A DNA stretch of 28,900 nucleotides. It comes from Bacteroidales bacterium. Its GTDB lineage: Bacteria > Bacteroidota > Bacteroidia > Bacteroidales > WCHB1-69. The position numbers were made by a program, and so were the translations under genes. The notes under the pieces are model-generated. The model made no database searches. It saw only the letters and a list, made by a program, of their open reading frames with translations, and had not been told where the DNA came from. Within the stretch, counting starts at the first letter, position 1; every line of letters starts with the position of its first letter. The DNA lies in assembly GCA_016290715.1 (NCBI GenBank), contig JAEEUY010000091.1, positions 1-28,900 on the forward strand, given 5' to 3'. Shown piece after piece: positions 13,795-21,206 of the stretch.

Positions 13795-14913
13795 ATGAAA
13801 AGAAGTTTTATTTTAAGAATTTTGACGGCGGCATTGTTTGCTGCCATGATGGGAGCAATATTTACTCCCGTAGTAGGAGCGGCTACTTTTGTCGCCTCCA
13901 ATTTTGTGAAAATACCGGCAGGAAGTTTCGGTATGGCGGTTACACCGGAGATATGGACAGATTACATTATCGGTAATTTGTTTAAAAACAACGAATTTTT
14001 GTTGGAATCGGTGGATGAATCACAATATGTGATAGGTGGCACAGTGGTACACATTCCACAGGCAGGAGCTGCCAGCGGTGTGCAAAGAAACAGAACATCG
14101 TTGCCGGCAAGTGTTACTCGCAGAAGAGATATAGACATTACCTACGCCTTGGACGAATTTACTACCGACCCGAGATTTATCCCCAATGCCGACAAAGTAG
14201 AACTCAGCTACGACAAGATGGAAAGCTGTATGTATGAAGACATGGCCAACTTGCACGAAGTGGTGGCAGAAGCGATGCTATACAACTGGCGACCCACCTA
14301 TTTTATCAAAGCAAGTGCTACTAAACATGCCAACAATACCATTCATGGCAGCAACCTTAGAACCGGCGTATCAATAGCCGACTTTGCCAAAGCCAAAGTG
14401 ATATTCAACAAATGGAATTTACCAAAAGCTGACAGATACGTTATCTTAAATTCGGAGATGTATGAGCAATTGTGTTCTGAAGTACGCAATGCTTCCAACG
14501 ATGTATTAGGAGCAGTATATGACAATGTAACCGGCAGACTGCGAGCATTGGAAGGATTTACCATATTGGAACGCAGCACTACCTTGATGGCATCTAACAG
14601 CACTTTGAGCCAAGTAAGCGGAACGCAATATTTCAAATGGACAAGCGGCAACGACTTAACTTATAGCGTAGAGGATTATATCAACATAGAAAACGGCAGC
14701 AAGGCAGCCGGAACAACTGATTGTTGCTACGGCATATTCTGGCACAAGAGCTGTGTGGCGAGAGCATTGGGCAACACGGTAATGTACACCAACGAAGGCG
14801 ACCCGACCTATTACGGAGATATTTATTCCTTCTTGCAAAGATTAGGCGGCCGAGCTCGCAGAGCTGATGGCAAAGGTGTGTTGGGTTTAATCCAGGAATA
14901 TCACGCATCATAA
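13795..14913 (+). CDS. Major capsid protein with signal-peptide-like N-terminus
   Basis: A 372-residue protein in the major capsid position, after protease and decoration genes. The body fits an HK97-fold capsid of this phage group (VTPEIWTDYIIGNLFKNNEF; ITYALDEFTTDPRFIPNADK; MANLHEVVAEAMLYNWRPT; KADRYVILNSEMYEQL; YGIFWHKSCVARALGNTVMY). The first 30 or so residues are unexpected: MKRSFILRILTAALFAAMMG followed by AIFTPVVGAA, a basic start, a long hydrophobic core and a small-residue end exactly like a Sec signal peptide. This may instead be a hydrophobic pro-segment removed by the prohead protease; an internal Met at about residues 18-19 is also possible but leaves part of the hydrophobic run. 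Confidence 0.75.
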   Translation: MKRSFILRILTAALFAAMMGAIFTPVVGAATFVASNFVKIPAGSFGMAVTPEIWTDYIIGNLFKNNEFLLESVDESQYVIGGTVVHIPQAGAASGVQRNRTSLPASVTRRRDIDITYALDEFTTDPRFIPNADKVELSYDKMESCMYEDMANLHEVVAEAMLYNWRPTYFIKASATKHANNTIHGSNLRTGVSIADFAKAKVIFNKWNLPKADRYVILNSEMYEQLCSEVRNASNDVLGAVYDNVTGRLRALEGFTILERSTTLMASNSTLSQVSGTQYFKWTSGNDLTYSVEDYINIENGSKAAGTTDCCYGIFWHKSCVARALGNTVMYTNEGDPTYYGDIYSFLQRLGGRARRADGKGVLGLIQEYHAS

Positions 14914-14929
14914 TTAAAATAGAAGAAAG

Positions 14930-15340
14930 ATGGTAAGCAGAGGATTACGAAACAACAATCCCTTGAATATCCGCAAGAGCAAAGATAAGTTTCAAGGTGA
15001 AAAGGAATCAACGGATTCAGCATTCAAGCAATTTGTAAGTATGGCGTACGGATACAGGGCGGCATTCGTAATTCTCTACACTTACCTACAACAAGGAAAA
15101 AACACTGTAGATAGGATAATAAGAAGTTGGGCACCTGCCAATGATGGGAACAATACCGCCAATTACATATCCCATGTGGAAAGGCGTAGTGGCGTTGACA
15201 GGTACCGGACACTGACTGAGCGAAGCGGCAGCGACTATATAAAAATAGTTGCTGCCATGAGCCGGTCGGAAAACGGAGTTGATGCCGACATGGAGCAAGT
15301 GAAAGCAGGATTTAACCTACAAAACAAGATAAAGCTATGA
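14930..15340 (+). CDS. Endolysin-like / virion-associated lysozyme-fold protein
   Basis: A 136-residue protein beginning MVSRGLRNNNPLNIRKSKDK. The 'RG[LI]RNNNPxNIR' start is diagnostic of a family of small phage murein-hydrolase or structural P5-like proteins. It continues with FKQFVSMAYGYRAAFVILYT and the 'VDRIIRSWAPANDGNNTANYI' segment typical of the same group. It is probably the endolysin that degrades peptidoglycan at lysis. Two membrane proteins follow with overlapping starts (ATGA), forming a lysis cassette between capsid and tail genes. No signal peptide was seen, so export would depend on a holin. Confidence 0.75.
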   Translation: MVSRGLRNNNPLNIRKSKDKFQGEKESTDSAFKQFVSMAYGYRAAFVILYTYLQQGKNTVDRIIRSWAPANDGNNTANYISHVERRSGVDRYRTLTERSGSDYIKIVAAMSRSENGVDADMEQVKAGFNLQNKIKL

Positions 15341-15651
15341 ACGTATTGGAATTGATTAGCGTGATATTGAATGTAGTATTTGGCAGCGGATTGCTGATAA
15401 GTTTGTTGAAATTAAGACAGACGAAGGAGCAAATGCAGGCCGATATAAGGGGCAAAGAGTTGGAAAATGAAGAAAAAGCCAGCAAAATAGTGATGGAATA
15501 TGTGGTGGAACCACTGAAAAAGGAGATGAACTCATTGCGAAGAGAGGTTCAGCGATTCCGGAAAGCGGTGGAAAAGATACCTACCTGTCCGATGGCACAA
15601 GAATGCCCTGTAAATGTAGAGTTAAAACGCAAACACGAAGACAGCCTATGA
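15337..15651 (+). CDS. Holin- or spanin-like membrane protein
   Basis: A 104-residue protein with an N-terminal transmembrane helix (MNVLELISVILNVVFGSGLL) and a long charged coiled coil (KLRQTKEQMQADIRGKELEN and beyond). The end holds a Cys pair region (KIPTCPMAQECPV). It overlaps the endolysin stop as ATGA. Position and shape fit a lysis accessory protein; whether it makes the hole (holin) or helps disrupt the envelope (spanin) cannot be told. Confidence 0.55.
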   Translation: MNVLELISVILNVVFGSGLLISLLKLRQTKEQMQADIRGKELENEEKASKIVMEYVVEPLKKEMNSLRREVQRFRKAVEKIPTCPMAQECPVNVELKRKHEDSL

Positions 15652-15947
15652 AAACATGGATGAAATGGGCATTACGGGCAGCTGCCTTGTGTGCCATAGG
15701 AATATTGATCACGGCAGTGGGCTTGCAACATAAGCATGTGAGAAGCTTGCAAAATCATGTGAAAGAGCAGCACATGGTGATAGACAGCTTGCTGAACAGG
15801 CGAATGACGGTGATGGATGTGCAACTCTATGTAACCGACAAGAGCAAAAACACCATATATGGCCGCTACAACAAAGGCACCATCACCATGCCTCAGGAAA
15901 AAACCTACCACTTAGAAGTGGACAGTGTTTCAATAGCGTTGAAATAA
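15648..15947 (+). CDS. Spanin-like membrane protein of the lysis cassette
   Basis: A 99-residue protein. The start is the ATG overlapping the previous stop (ATGA), giving MKTWMKWALRAAALCAIGIL; a longer upstream frame is rejected. One N-terminal transmembrane helix is followed by a coiled coil (HKHVRSLQNHVKEQHMVIDS) and a periplasm-exposed C-terminal part. This is the layout of an inner-membrane i-spanin or a similar DUF6549-type protein. It closes the endolysin-membrane-membrane cassette before the tail genes. Confidence 0.55.
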   Translation: MKTWMKWALRAAALCAIGILITAVGLQHKHVRSLQNHVKEQHMVIDSLLNRRMTVMDVQLYVTDKSKNTIYGRYNKGTITMPQEKTYHLEVDSVSIALK

Positions 15948-15966
15948 AATTTAAATAATTTTTAAA

Positions 15967-16122
15967 ATGGGAAGAAGCAAAAAGCAAACAACGGAAGATG
16001 CCATAGTATTGGAAAACGGCAAATGGAAAACACCTGACGGCATGTGTTTTAATACCATGGATAAAGCGATAAAGCACAATAATAAAACAACAAAAAACAA
16101 TAACGATGGGAAAGATGAATGA
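15967..16122 (+). CDS. Small hypothetical protein overlapping the sheath start
   Basis: A 51-residue ORF (MGRSKKQTTEDAIVLENGKW...NNKTTKNNNDGKDE) between the lysis cassette and the sheath gene. It has an AT-rich leader with an ATG in the normal place. Its end overlaps the sheath start by 17 bases in another frame, suggesting coupling. The sequence is hydrophilic, basic at first and Asn/Lys-rich at the end. No function is known. Confidence 0.5.
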   Translation: MGRSKKQTTEDAIVLENGKWKTPDGMCFNTMDKAIKHNNKTTKNNNDGKDE

Positions 16123-17461
16123 CATAAGATTTAGCAAGCAAAACGGCGGTATGGGCAGAACTGCAGCCAGCGAAGACCCCATTAGCGGCTTGGTGATGTA
16201 TTTGCCGGAATTGGCAGAAGCAGACTTAATCAATTCAAACAATGCACTACAATTCGACAAGTTGGAAGATACAGACGGAAGCAATGATTTGTATGTTTTC
16301 AAACTGAGATATGTAGAAGAATTGGAAGATTTGGGATTGAAAGCACAGGAGTTATCGATGTTGCAAACTGCTTATACGGCAAACAGTGAAGTTGCAGAGT
16401 TTAAAAAGATAGCTGCAGTGAATGCTTTGGTATATCATGTGAAGGAATTTTTCCGCCAACATGCCGGCGGCACCTTGTATTTGGGAGTGAAGTTTGCAGC
16501 CAGCAGCCAAGTGAACGGCGGAGACCTGCAAGCGATGCAGAACTATGCCGGTGGCAGCATCCGCCAATGCGGAGTGTTTACGCCATCACTAAGCTACACT
16601 TCAGGAGGAAGTACGATTTCCGTACTTGCCGAATATCAAAGTGCGTGCACTGCGATGGAGGCAGCCCACCAACCGATGAGCGTGGTGGTAACGGTAACCG
16701 GTAAAACGGTAACGGTAGCAGTAAGCGGTACGGCTATGTCGGTAACTACTACAGCAGTAAGCGGATTTACATTTACGACATTGACAGGCAACACCAATTC
16801 TGTATTGGCAGGACGCTGCAATGTGAGTTTGTTGGTAGGATTGGATTTGGACAGCGAATTGGTGCAAAGTTTAGGTCATTACGCCTATTACGGATGTATA
16901 GGAGCCTGTATGGGAACCATTAGCAAAGCAGGAGTTCACGAAAGCATAGCATGGGTAGGAAAATTTCCGTTAGGATTGGCCAGTCCGGGATTGGTAACCG
17001 GTGAATTGATAAAAGACACCACAGTTGCCAATCTGGAAAAGATAAACGACAACCGCTATCTGTTTGTCCGCACCCATGTAGGCAATGCCGACAATTACTT
17101 CAACGACAGTTTTACCTTGGATGAGGCTACGAGCGACTATGCGTATATAGAAAATGTTCGTACTATTGACAAGGCATGCCGTGGAGTTCGAGCCAATTTA
17201 TTGCCGTATTTGAACAGTCCGCTGCGGGTGGATGCCACAAGCGGCCAATTGGCATCGGATACAGTTGCCTTTTTGGAGACAACAGCCAACAAAGCCTTGG
17301 AAGACATGGAAAAGGCCGGAGAACTGAGCGGCTTTAAAGTGGAAATAGACCCGGAACAAAATGTTCTTTCCACCTCTGAAGTGGAAATTGTGATAAAACA
17401 AGTTCCTGTTGGCGTGATGAGACATGTTCTGATAAAAATAGGTTATACAACTAAATTATAG
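16106..17461 (+). CDS. Contractile tail sheath protein, Mu gpL-like
   Basis: A 451-residue protein (a start at the internal ATG giving MNDIRFSKQNGGMGRT is also possible). It matches sheath proteins of Bacteroidota Mu-like phages (DUF2586-like): N-terminal SKQNGGMGRTAASEDPISGL; the central 'NVSLLVGLDLDSELVQSLGHY...GCIGACMGTISKAGVHESIA'; and a C-terminal sheath core (VRTIDKACRGVRANLLPYLN, then EIVIKQVPVGVMRHVLIKIG). A Thr/Val-rich beta insert (about residues 190-230) is a variable domain on the outside. It establishes that the phage is a myovirus. Tube, chaperone and tape measure genes follow as expected. Confidence 0.85.
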   Translation: MGKMNDIRFSKQNGGMGRTAASEDPISGLVMYLPELAEADLINSNNALQFDKLEDTDGSNDLYVFKLRYVEELEDLGLKAQELSMLQTAYTANSEVAEFKKIAAVNALVYHVKEFFRQHAGGTLYLGVKFAASSQVNGGDLQAMQNYAGGSIRQCGVFTPSLSYTSGGSTISVLAEYQSACTAMEAAHQPMSVVVTVTGKTVTVAVSGTAMSVTTTAVSGFTFTTLTGNTNSVLAGRCNVSLLVGLDLDSELVQSLGHYAYYGCIGACMGTISKAGVHESIAWVGKFPLGLASPGLVTGELIKDTTVANLEKINDNRYLFVRTHVGNADNYFNDSFTLDEATSDYAYIENVRTIDKACRGVRANLLPYLNSPLRVDATSGQLASDTVAFLETTANKALEDMEKAGELSGFKVEIDPEQNVLSTSEVEIVIKQVPVGVMRHVLIKIGYTTKL

Positions 17462-17472
17462 GAGGCAGTAAG

Positions 17473-17907
17473 ATGAACGGATTAAGAACAATACCTGAAA
17501 TAAACGGAGTGGCACACAGCTGGGCTAATTTGCAAGTAAACATAGGCGGAGTTCCGGTAGTGGGCATCACCAAAATAAGCTATAGTGACAGCCAGACAAT
17601 GGAAAACATCTACGGACTTGGCCAGCGTCCTGTTGCGAGAGGCTACGGGAAAATAGAATGCAGTGCATCGATGACCCTGCTTCGCAGTGAAATAGAAGCA
17701 TTGAGAGACAGCAGCACCACCGGAAGACTGCAAGATATAGCACCCTTTGATATTATCGTTCAATTTTTGCCTGTGAACGGTCAAAAGATAGTAACGCACC
17801 GCTTGCGTAACTGTCAGTTCAAGACAGACGGCGTGGAAATAAGCGAAGGCGACACCAGCAACACGGCAGAAATAGAAATGATATTGTCACACATAGAATG
17901 GAAGTAA
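17473..17907 (+). CDS. Tail tube protein, Mu gpM-like
   Basis: A 144-residue beta-rich protein. Features fit the inner tube of contractile tails: N-terminal IPEINGVAHSWANLQVNIGG, 'VVGITKISYSDSQTMENIYG' and a C-terminal 'LRNCQFKTDGVEISEGDTSN' plus a final beta strand. The tube surrounds the DNA channel and stacks inside the sheath. It directly follows the sheath gene and is preceded by TAGGAGGCAGTAAG, a good Shine-Dalgarno. A strong hairpin lies just after its stop. Confidence 0.8.
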   Translation: MNGLRTIPEINGVAHSWANLQVNIGGVPVVGITKISYSDSQTMENIYGLGQRPVARGYGKIECSASMTLLRSEIEALRDSSTTGRLQDIAPFDIIVQFLPVNGQKIVTHRLRNCQFKTDGVEISEGDTSNTAEIEMILSHIEWK

Positions 17908-17914
17908 TCATCAT

Positions 17915-17940
17915 GGAGTAAGTGAAATTTCACTTACTCC
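17915..17940. other. 26-base perfect inverted repeat after the tube gene
   Basis: GGAGTAAGTG-AAATTT-CACTTACTCC is a perfect palindrome beginning seven bases after the tube stop. Only a weak T-run (TTTAAC) follows, so it is more likely an mRNA-stabilising or partial attenuation hairpin than a full terminator. It would let the abundant tube and sheath mRNA outlast the downstream message. Confidence 0.7.
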
Positions 17941-17976
17941 TTTAACTAAGTTTTAAAAACAAGAAAGGAAAAAGAT

Positions 17977-18273
17977 ATGACAGGAGAAGCAACAAAAGAA
18001 CAAATAGAAGCATGGAAAGCAAAACACAAAGAAGTGTTCCAGATAGTAGTCGGTGACAGCGTATGCTATTTGCACAAGCCGGACCGCAATACGATGAAAG
18101 CCATTGCAGGCATAGGCACCACAGACCCGATTAGAGCCAACGAAGTGTTGTTGGCCAACTGTTGGTTGGGTGGAGATGAAAGCATCAAAGAAGAAGACGA
18201 GAAATTTTTTGGTGTGAGTGCCCAATTGGCGAAATTGGTGGAGATAAAGGAGGCAGAACTAAAAAAGTTATAG
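17977..18273 (+). CDS. Tail assembly chaperone, zero-frame product
   Basis: A 98-residue acidic, helical protein (MTGEATKEQIEAWKAKHKEV...) between the tube and tape measure genes, where tail assembly chaperones lie (Mu gp41 position). Such chaperones coat the tape measure during tail assembly. The gene ends in AACTAAAAAAGTTATAG, holding a slippery site, so a longer -1 fusion is expected (next entry). Confidence 0.7.
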   Translation: MTGEATKEQIEAWKAKHKEVFQIVVGDSVCYLHKPDRNTMKAIAGIGTTDPIRANEVLLANCWLGGDESIKEEDEKFFGVSAQLAKLVEIKEAELKKL

Positions 18274-18440
18274 CCCGTGCCAAGGAGGTGGTAAAACACA
18301 ACGGATTTGTGAATGTGGATTACCAATTGCGATACCATTTCGGCATCAATCCGGATGAATTGGACGACGAAGAATGGGCCATAGCAATAGCTGCCTTGGA
18401 AAAAATAAGGAAAGAAGAAAGCGGAGAAAAAAGGAAATGA
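17977..18440 (+). CDS. Tail assembly chaperone, -1 frameshift fusion
   Basis: Slipping back one base on A-AAA-AAG (18261-18267) just before the zero-frame TAG lets ribosomes continue for 57 codons in the -1 frame (VIARAKEVVKHNGFVNVDYQ...RKEESGEKRK) to TGA at 18438, giving a fusion of about 154 residues. The heptamer is in the correct phase, an AAAGGAGG Shine-Dalgarno-like site lies seven bases upstream as in dnaX, and the -1 extension has no ATG of its own. A two-product chaperone made by -1 slippage is a conserved trait of long-tailed phages, including Mu. Confidence 0.75.
18246..18267 (+). promoter_or_regulatory. Programmed -1 frameshift signal
   Basis: AAAGGAGG (18246-18253), a seven-base spacer, then the slippery heptamer A-AAA-AAG (18261-18267) two codons before the zero-frame stop. 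It joins the two halves of the tail assembly chaperone. Confidence 0.8.
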
Positions 18441-18587
18441 TTAGTCTTGTTTTTGGATGTTGATGACGATTTGAGTATGAGTGTCTTGCTCTCTTTTTTT
18501 CTTTGCTTTATAATAGGTAACAATACGATAGATGCAGAAAACAGGCACTAATATCACTAATAAAAGAAAAATAGAAATAGTAAACAT
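18441..18587 (-). CDS. 48-residue antisense membrane protein in the tail operon
   Basis: An ORF on the minus strand exactly filling the gap between the chaperone stop (18440) and the tape measure start (18624). The product MFTISIFLLLVILVPVFCIY... has one long transmembrane helix (residues 2-24), then a strongly basic stretch (YYKAKKKR) and a polar tail. The positive-inside rule places the tail in the cytoplasm. A perfect TATCTTTGC -7 box lies 20 bases before the ATG. It abuts the chaperone stop without overlap. These facts argue for a real, independently expressed cargo gene, perhaps for superinfection exclusion; the function is unknown. Confidence 0.6.
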   Translation of the reverse strand: MFTISIFLLLVILVPVFCIYRIVTYYKAKKKREQDTHTQIVINIQKQD

Positions 18588-18606
18588 CGTCAATCAGTTT
18601 TAGACT

Positions 18607-18615
18607 GCAAAGATA
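18607..18615 (-). promoter_or_regulatory. TATCTTTGC -7 box for the antisense membrane protein
   Basis: The minus strand reads TATCTTTGC, an exact TAnnTTTGC match, 20 bases before the ATG at 18587 and just upstream of the tape measure ATG on the other strand. Identical boxes stand before the 20883-21203 gene and the 26131-26249 RNA. Confidence 0.6.
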
Positions 18616-18623
18616 TAAAAAAA

Positions 18624-20225
18624 ATGTCAAATAATACAGTACAATTTGCAATAAATATTACAGGCAACGCTCAAGAAAACATTGCTGCCATTTCGCAGGG
18701 TGTACAAACAGCAACAAGCCATGTAACTAACTTCACCAATACGATAACAAAAATACGTGATGTAGGCTTTGCCTTTGAAACCATCAGCCATGCCATAAGT
18801 GGTTTGACAAGTAAGTTGTCGGGATTTGAAGCTTTGAGTTATGCACAGGTGGAAGCGGAGACGAAATTGGCACAGGTGATGCGGAACACCATGGGAGCGA
18901 GCCGGGAGGAAATGCAAAGCATACTTGACTTGGCATCTGCCCAACAAAAATTGGGAGTTATCGGCGACGAGGTGCAGTTGGCGGGAGCCCAAGAATTGGG
19001 AACCTATCTGACCAAATCCGACACTTTGAAGAAGTTGATGCCGGTGATGAACGACATGGTAGCCCAACAATACGGTATGAACGCCAGTCAAGAGAGTGCC
19101 GTAAATATAGCCACCATGATGGGGAAAGTGATGGACGGACAGGTTGGAGCCTTGAGTCGTTACGGCTACAAATTTGACGAAGCACAAGAAAAAATACTGA
19201 AATTCGGTACGGAAGAACAACGTGCAGCTACATTGGCAGAAGTTGTTAGTTCTGCCGTTGGTGGCGTAAACGAAGCCTTGTCGCACACTCCGGAAGGAGC
19301 CATGAAAAAAGCAAGTAACAACATCGGAGATGTGCAAGAACGTATCGGCAAATTGGTAACAGAACTAAAAGCATCGTTTATGCCGACTATAGAAAAGCTA
19401 TTGCAAATGGCCGGCAGCGTGATAGATTTTATTGAAGAGCACAGCGTTTTGTTCGGAGCCATAGTAATAGCCATAGGTACAGTGGTAGTAGCGATGAAGG
19501 GTTGGATAGCAGTTCAGGGAGCTCTGAATATTATTATGTCGCTCAACCCGATAGGCTTGATTATAGCCGGAATAGTGGCATTGGTGGCGGCGATAGTATT
19601 TGTATGCGTGAAGATAAAAGGCTGGGGTACGTTGTGGGATGCGGTAGTAACCTTTGCCAAAGAGACTTTTTTGATGTTTGTGGAGGCAGTAAAGCTGAAA
19701 TATACCACTATGATCAACGGCATAATGATAGGCATAGACAAACTCAGAGAGGCATGGTATAAGTTAAAACTGCTGTTAGGCAAAGGTGATGAAATAGAAA
19801 ACAACCGGGCACTGAAAGAAATAAGCGATGACATAGAGCGGAGGAAAAAAGCGATAAGCGGAGGAGCAAAAGAAGTGGCCAAACACGCCCAAGCCGCCGC
19901 CAACGCATGGAAGGGAGTGAGCTTGAGTTTTGACAAGAGCAAGACATTGAAAGGTGTGAGCAAGGATTTACAGGCGAGTTTGGGTTTGGGAATCACCGAC
20001 AACACAAAAACCATCAACAACGACTTGAGCACCTCAAGCGAAACCATCAGTGCCGGAGGCAAGAATATCAAGAATTTTAATATTACTATCGGCAGCCTGA
20101 TAGGAGAAAACACCAATATGTTCCAAAGCAGCCAAGACAATCCGGAGACGGCCGGATACTTTATGGAGAAGCTCTCGATGGCCTTGCAAATGATAGTCAA
20201 TGATGTAAATTACGCAGCAGAATAG
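18624..20225 (+). CDS. Tail tape measure protein
   Basis: A 533-residue protein in the tape measure position after the chaperone. The N-terminal half is helical and polar with phage-tail-like repeats (GVQTATSHVTNFTNTITKIR; SREEMQSILDLASAQQKLGV; TPEGAMKKASNNIGDVQERI). Residues about 280-340 hold strongly hydrophobic helices (FGAIVIAIGTVVVAMKGWIA; IGLIIAGIVALVAAIVFVCV), as in many tape measures that enter the membrane on DNA ejection. Tape measures set tail length; at about 0.15 nm per residue it predicts a tail near 80 nm. The C-terminal part is charged and ends NDVNYAAE. No lytic domain was seen. Confidence 0.85.
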   Translation: MSNNTVQFAINITGNAQENIAAISQGVQTATSHVTNFTNTITKIRDVGFAFETISHAISGLTSKLSGFEALSYAQVEAETKLAQVMRNTMGASREEMQSILDLASAQQKLGVIGDEVQLAGAQELGTYLTKSDTLKKLMPVMNDMVAQQYGMNASQESAVNIATMMGKVMDGQVGALSRYGYKFDEAQEKILKFGTEEQRAATLAEVVSSAVGGVNEALSHTPEGAMKKASNNIGDVQERIGKLVTELKASFMPTIEKLLQMAGSVIDFIEEHSVLFGAIVIAIGTVVVAMKGWIAVQGALNIIMSLNPIGLIIAGIVALVAAIVFVCVKIKGWGTLWDAVVTFAKETFLMFVEAVKLKYTTMINGIMIGIDKLREAWYKLKLLLGKGDEIENNRALKEISDDIERRKKAISGGAKEVAKHAQAAANAWKGVSLSFDKSKTLKGVSKDLQASLGLGITDNTKTINNDLSTSSETISAGGKNIKNFNITIGSLIGENTNMFQSSQDNPETAGYFMEKLSMALQMIVNDVNYAAE

Positions 20226-20235
20226 TGAATCCCCC

Positions 20236-20246
20236 GCCCTACGGGC
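20236..20246. other. Short palindrome in the gap after the tape measure gene
   Basis: GCCC-TAC-GGGC lies within CCCCCGCCCTACGGGCACCC, followed by TCTTAAAAGTGGG. It differs from the left-arm palindromes and has no T-run. It looks like a fragment of an unrelated repeat and may weakly affect the mRNA. Confidence 0.35.
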
Positions 20247-20295
20247 ACCCTCTTAAAAGTGGGAATGGAGAAAAGGAAATGAAAAATTATAAAAA

Positions 20296-20868
20296 ATGGC
20301 AATAAGAATATTGATACCGAGCAGAACAGGCGTAGAAAGTGCGGTGGTGAGTGCCATTAAGGAAAAACTCTACCGAACAGCATTAAGCGACATAGTGATA
20401 GAGACCACCAACGAAGAAAAGTTGCTCAACGAAAGGAGCCAAACCATCAATGAGGTGATATTGCATGAAAATGTGAATCCGCAAAGCGGCGTAAACGTGG
20501 TGTTTGACGACTGCAAAATTGATATGGTGTTGGAAAAGAAAATAGAGACAACCGAATTAGTGAACCGAAATGGCAGCGTAAAAGAATATATCTATACCAA
20601 AGATTATACAATCACCCTTAAAGGCACGATTAGAAAAGAAGGTGTGCAGGGATTTCCTTACGAGGACTTGTGGTTTTTGCAGCAAATTTTGGCGATTAAC
20701 AAAAAAATGTATGTCAGCAGCAAGTTTTTGAACGGCATTTATGACATTACACAAGTGGTGGTTAAAAAAGTGGATTTTATGCAAAGCGGTATGAACTATT
20801 TTAATGTAATGCCCTATACCATTACATTGTGGAGTGATATGGATTATGATTTTTTAGTAGAAGATTAA
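20296..20868 (+). CDS. Baseplate/tail protein, DUF6046-like
   Basis: A 190-residue protein following the tape measure gene (MAIRILIPSRTGVESAVVSA...). The central pattern EVILHENVNPQSGVNVVFDDCKI, then 'TKDYTITLKGTIRKEGVQGFPYEDLWFLQQILAINKKMYV' and the C-terminal 'FNVMPYTITLWSDMDYDFLV' fit a family known from Bacteroidota Mu-like phages (recalled as DUF6046). In this place phages carry the protein that links tape measure or tube to the baseplate hub (Mu gpN position). It ends 14 bases before the end of an antisense gene. Confidence 0.55.
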   Translation: MAIRILIPSRTGVESAVVSAIKEKLYRTALSDIVIETTNEEKLLNERSQTINEVILHENVNPQSGVNVVFDDCKIDMVLEKKIETTELVNRNGSVKEYIYTKDYTITLKGTIRKEGVQGFPYEDLWFLQQILAINKKMYVSSKFLNGIYDITQVVVKKVDFMQSGMNYFNVMPYTITLWSDMDYDFLVED

Positions 20869-20882
20869 ATATGGTAAAAATG

Positions 20883-21203
20883 TTATCGCACACCCGGAGC
20901 ACAATCCACAAAACGGATAGAAAAGTCTTCTCCACAATCCACAAAACGAATAGAAAAGTCTTCTCCACAATCCACAAATCGCCACTCTCCACATTGTGTC
21001 GGACAACAATCCACTACTTTTATGTCCATATTTTCTGCACAATCCACTACTTTTACATTAAAAGTAGGAGCACAAGTAACTACCTTTACGTTACCATACA
21101 AAGGAATTCCTTCACAAGAGCATTTTTCCTTGTCAATGGGTTTGTTAGAGGAAGCAAACAAAGTGGCTATCGGTATCAATACGAGTGCTAATAAATATTT
21201 CAT
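20883..21203 (-). CDS. Antisense secreted protein with Cys-containing 11-residue repeats
   Basis: A 106-residue protein inserted between two tail genes on the opposite strand. Residues 1-18 (MKYLLALVLIPIATLFAS) are a signal peptide without a lipobox. The mature part holds six repeats of about 11 residues with the core [VI]-[KR]-[VF]-V-[DT]-C (NVKVVTC, NVKVVDC, DIKVVDC, WRFVDC, SIRFVDC twice), some encoded by near-identical 33-bp units, resembling DUF6150-type repeat proteins. Regularly spaced Cys may make a disulphide-linked beta-solenoid in the periplasm. Its ATG lies three bases from the ATG of the baseplate hub gene on the other strand, and its TATCTTTGC -7 box is inside that gene. A lysogen-expressed exclusion or envelope role is inferred. 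Confidence 0.65.
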   Translation of the reverse strand: MKYLLALVLIPIATLFASSNKPIDKEKCSCEGIPLYGNVKVVTCAPTFNVKVVDCAENMDIKVVDCCPTQCGEWRFVDCGEDFSIRFVDCGEDFSIRFVDCAPGVR

Positions 21204-21206
21204 AGT

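Noticed and set aside
20871..21191. A 106-residue plus-strand frame with repeats
   Set aside because: The repeats come from the minus-strand Cys-repeat gene, which has a signal peptide and a promoter.
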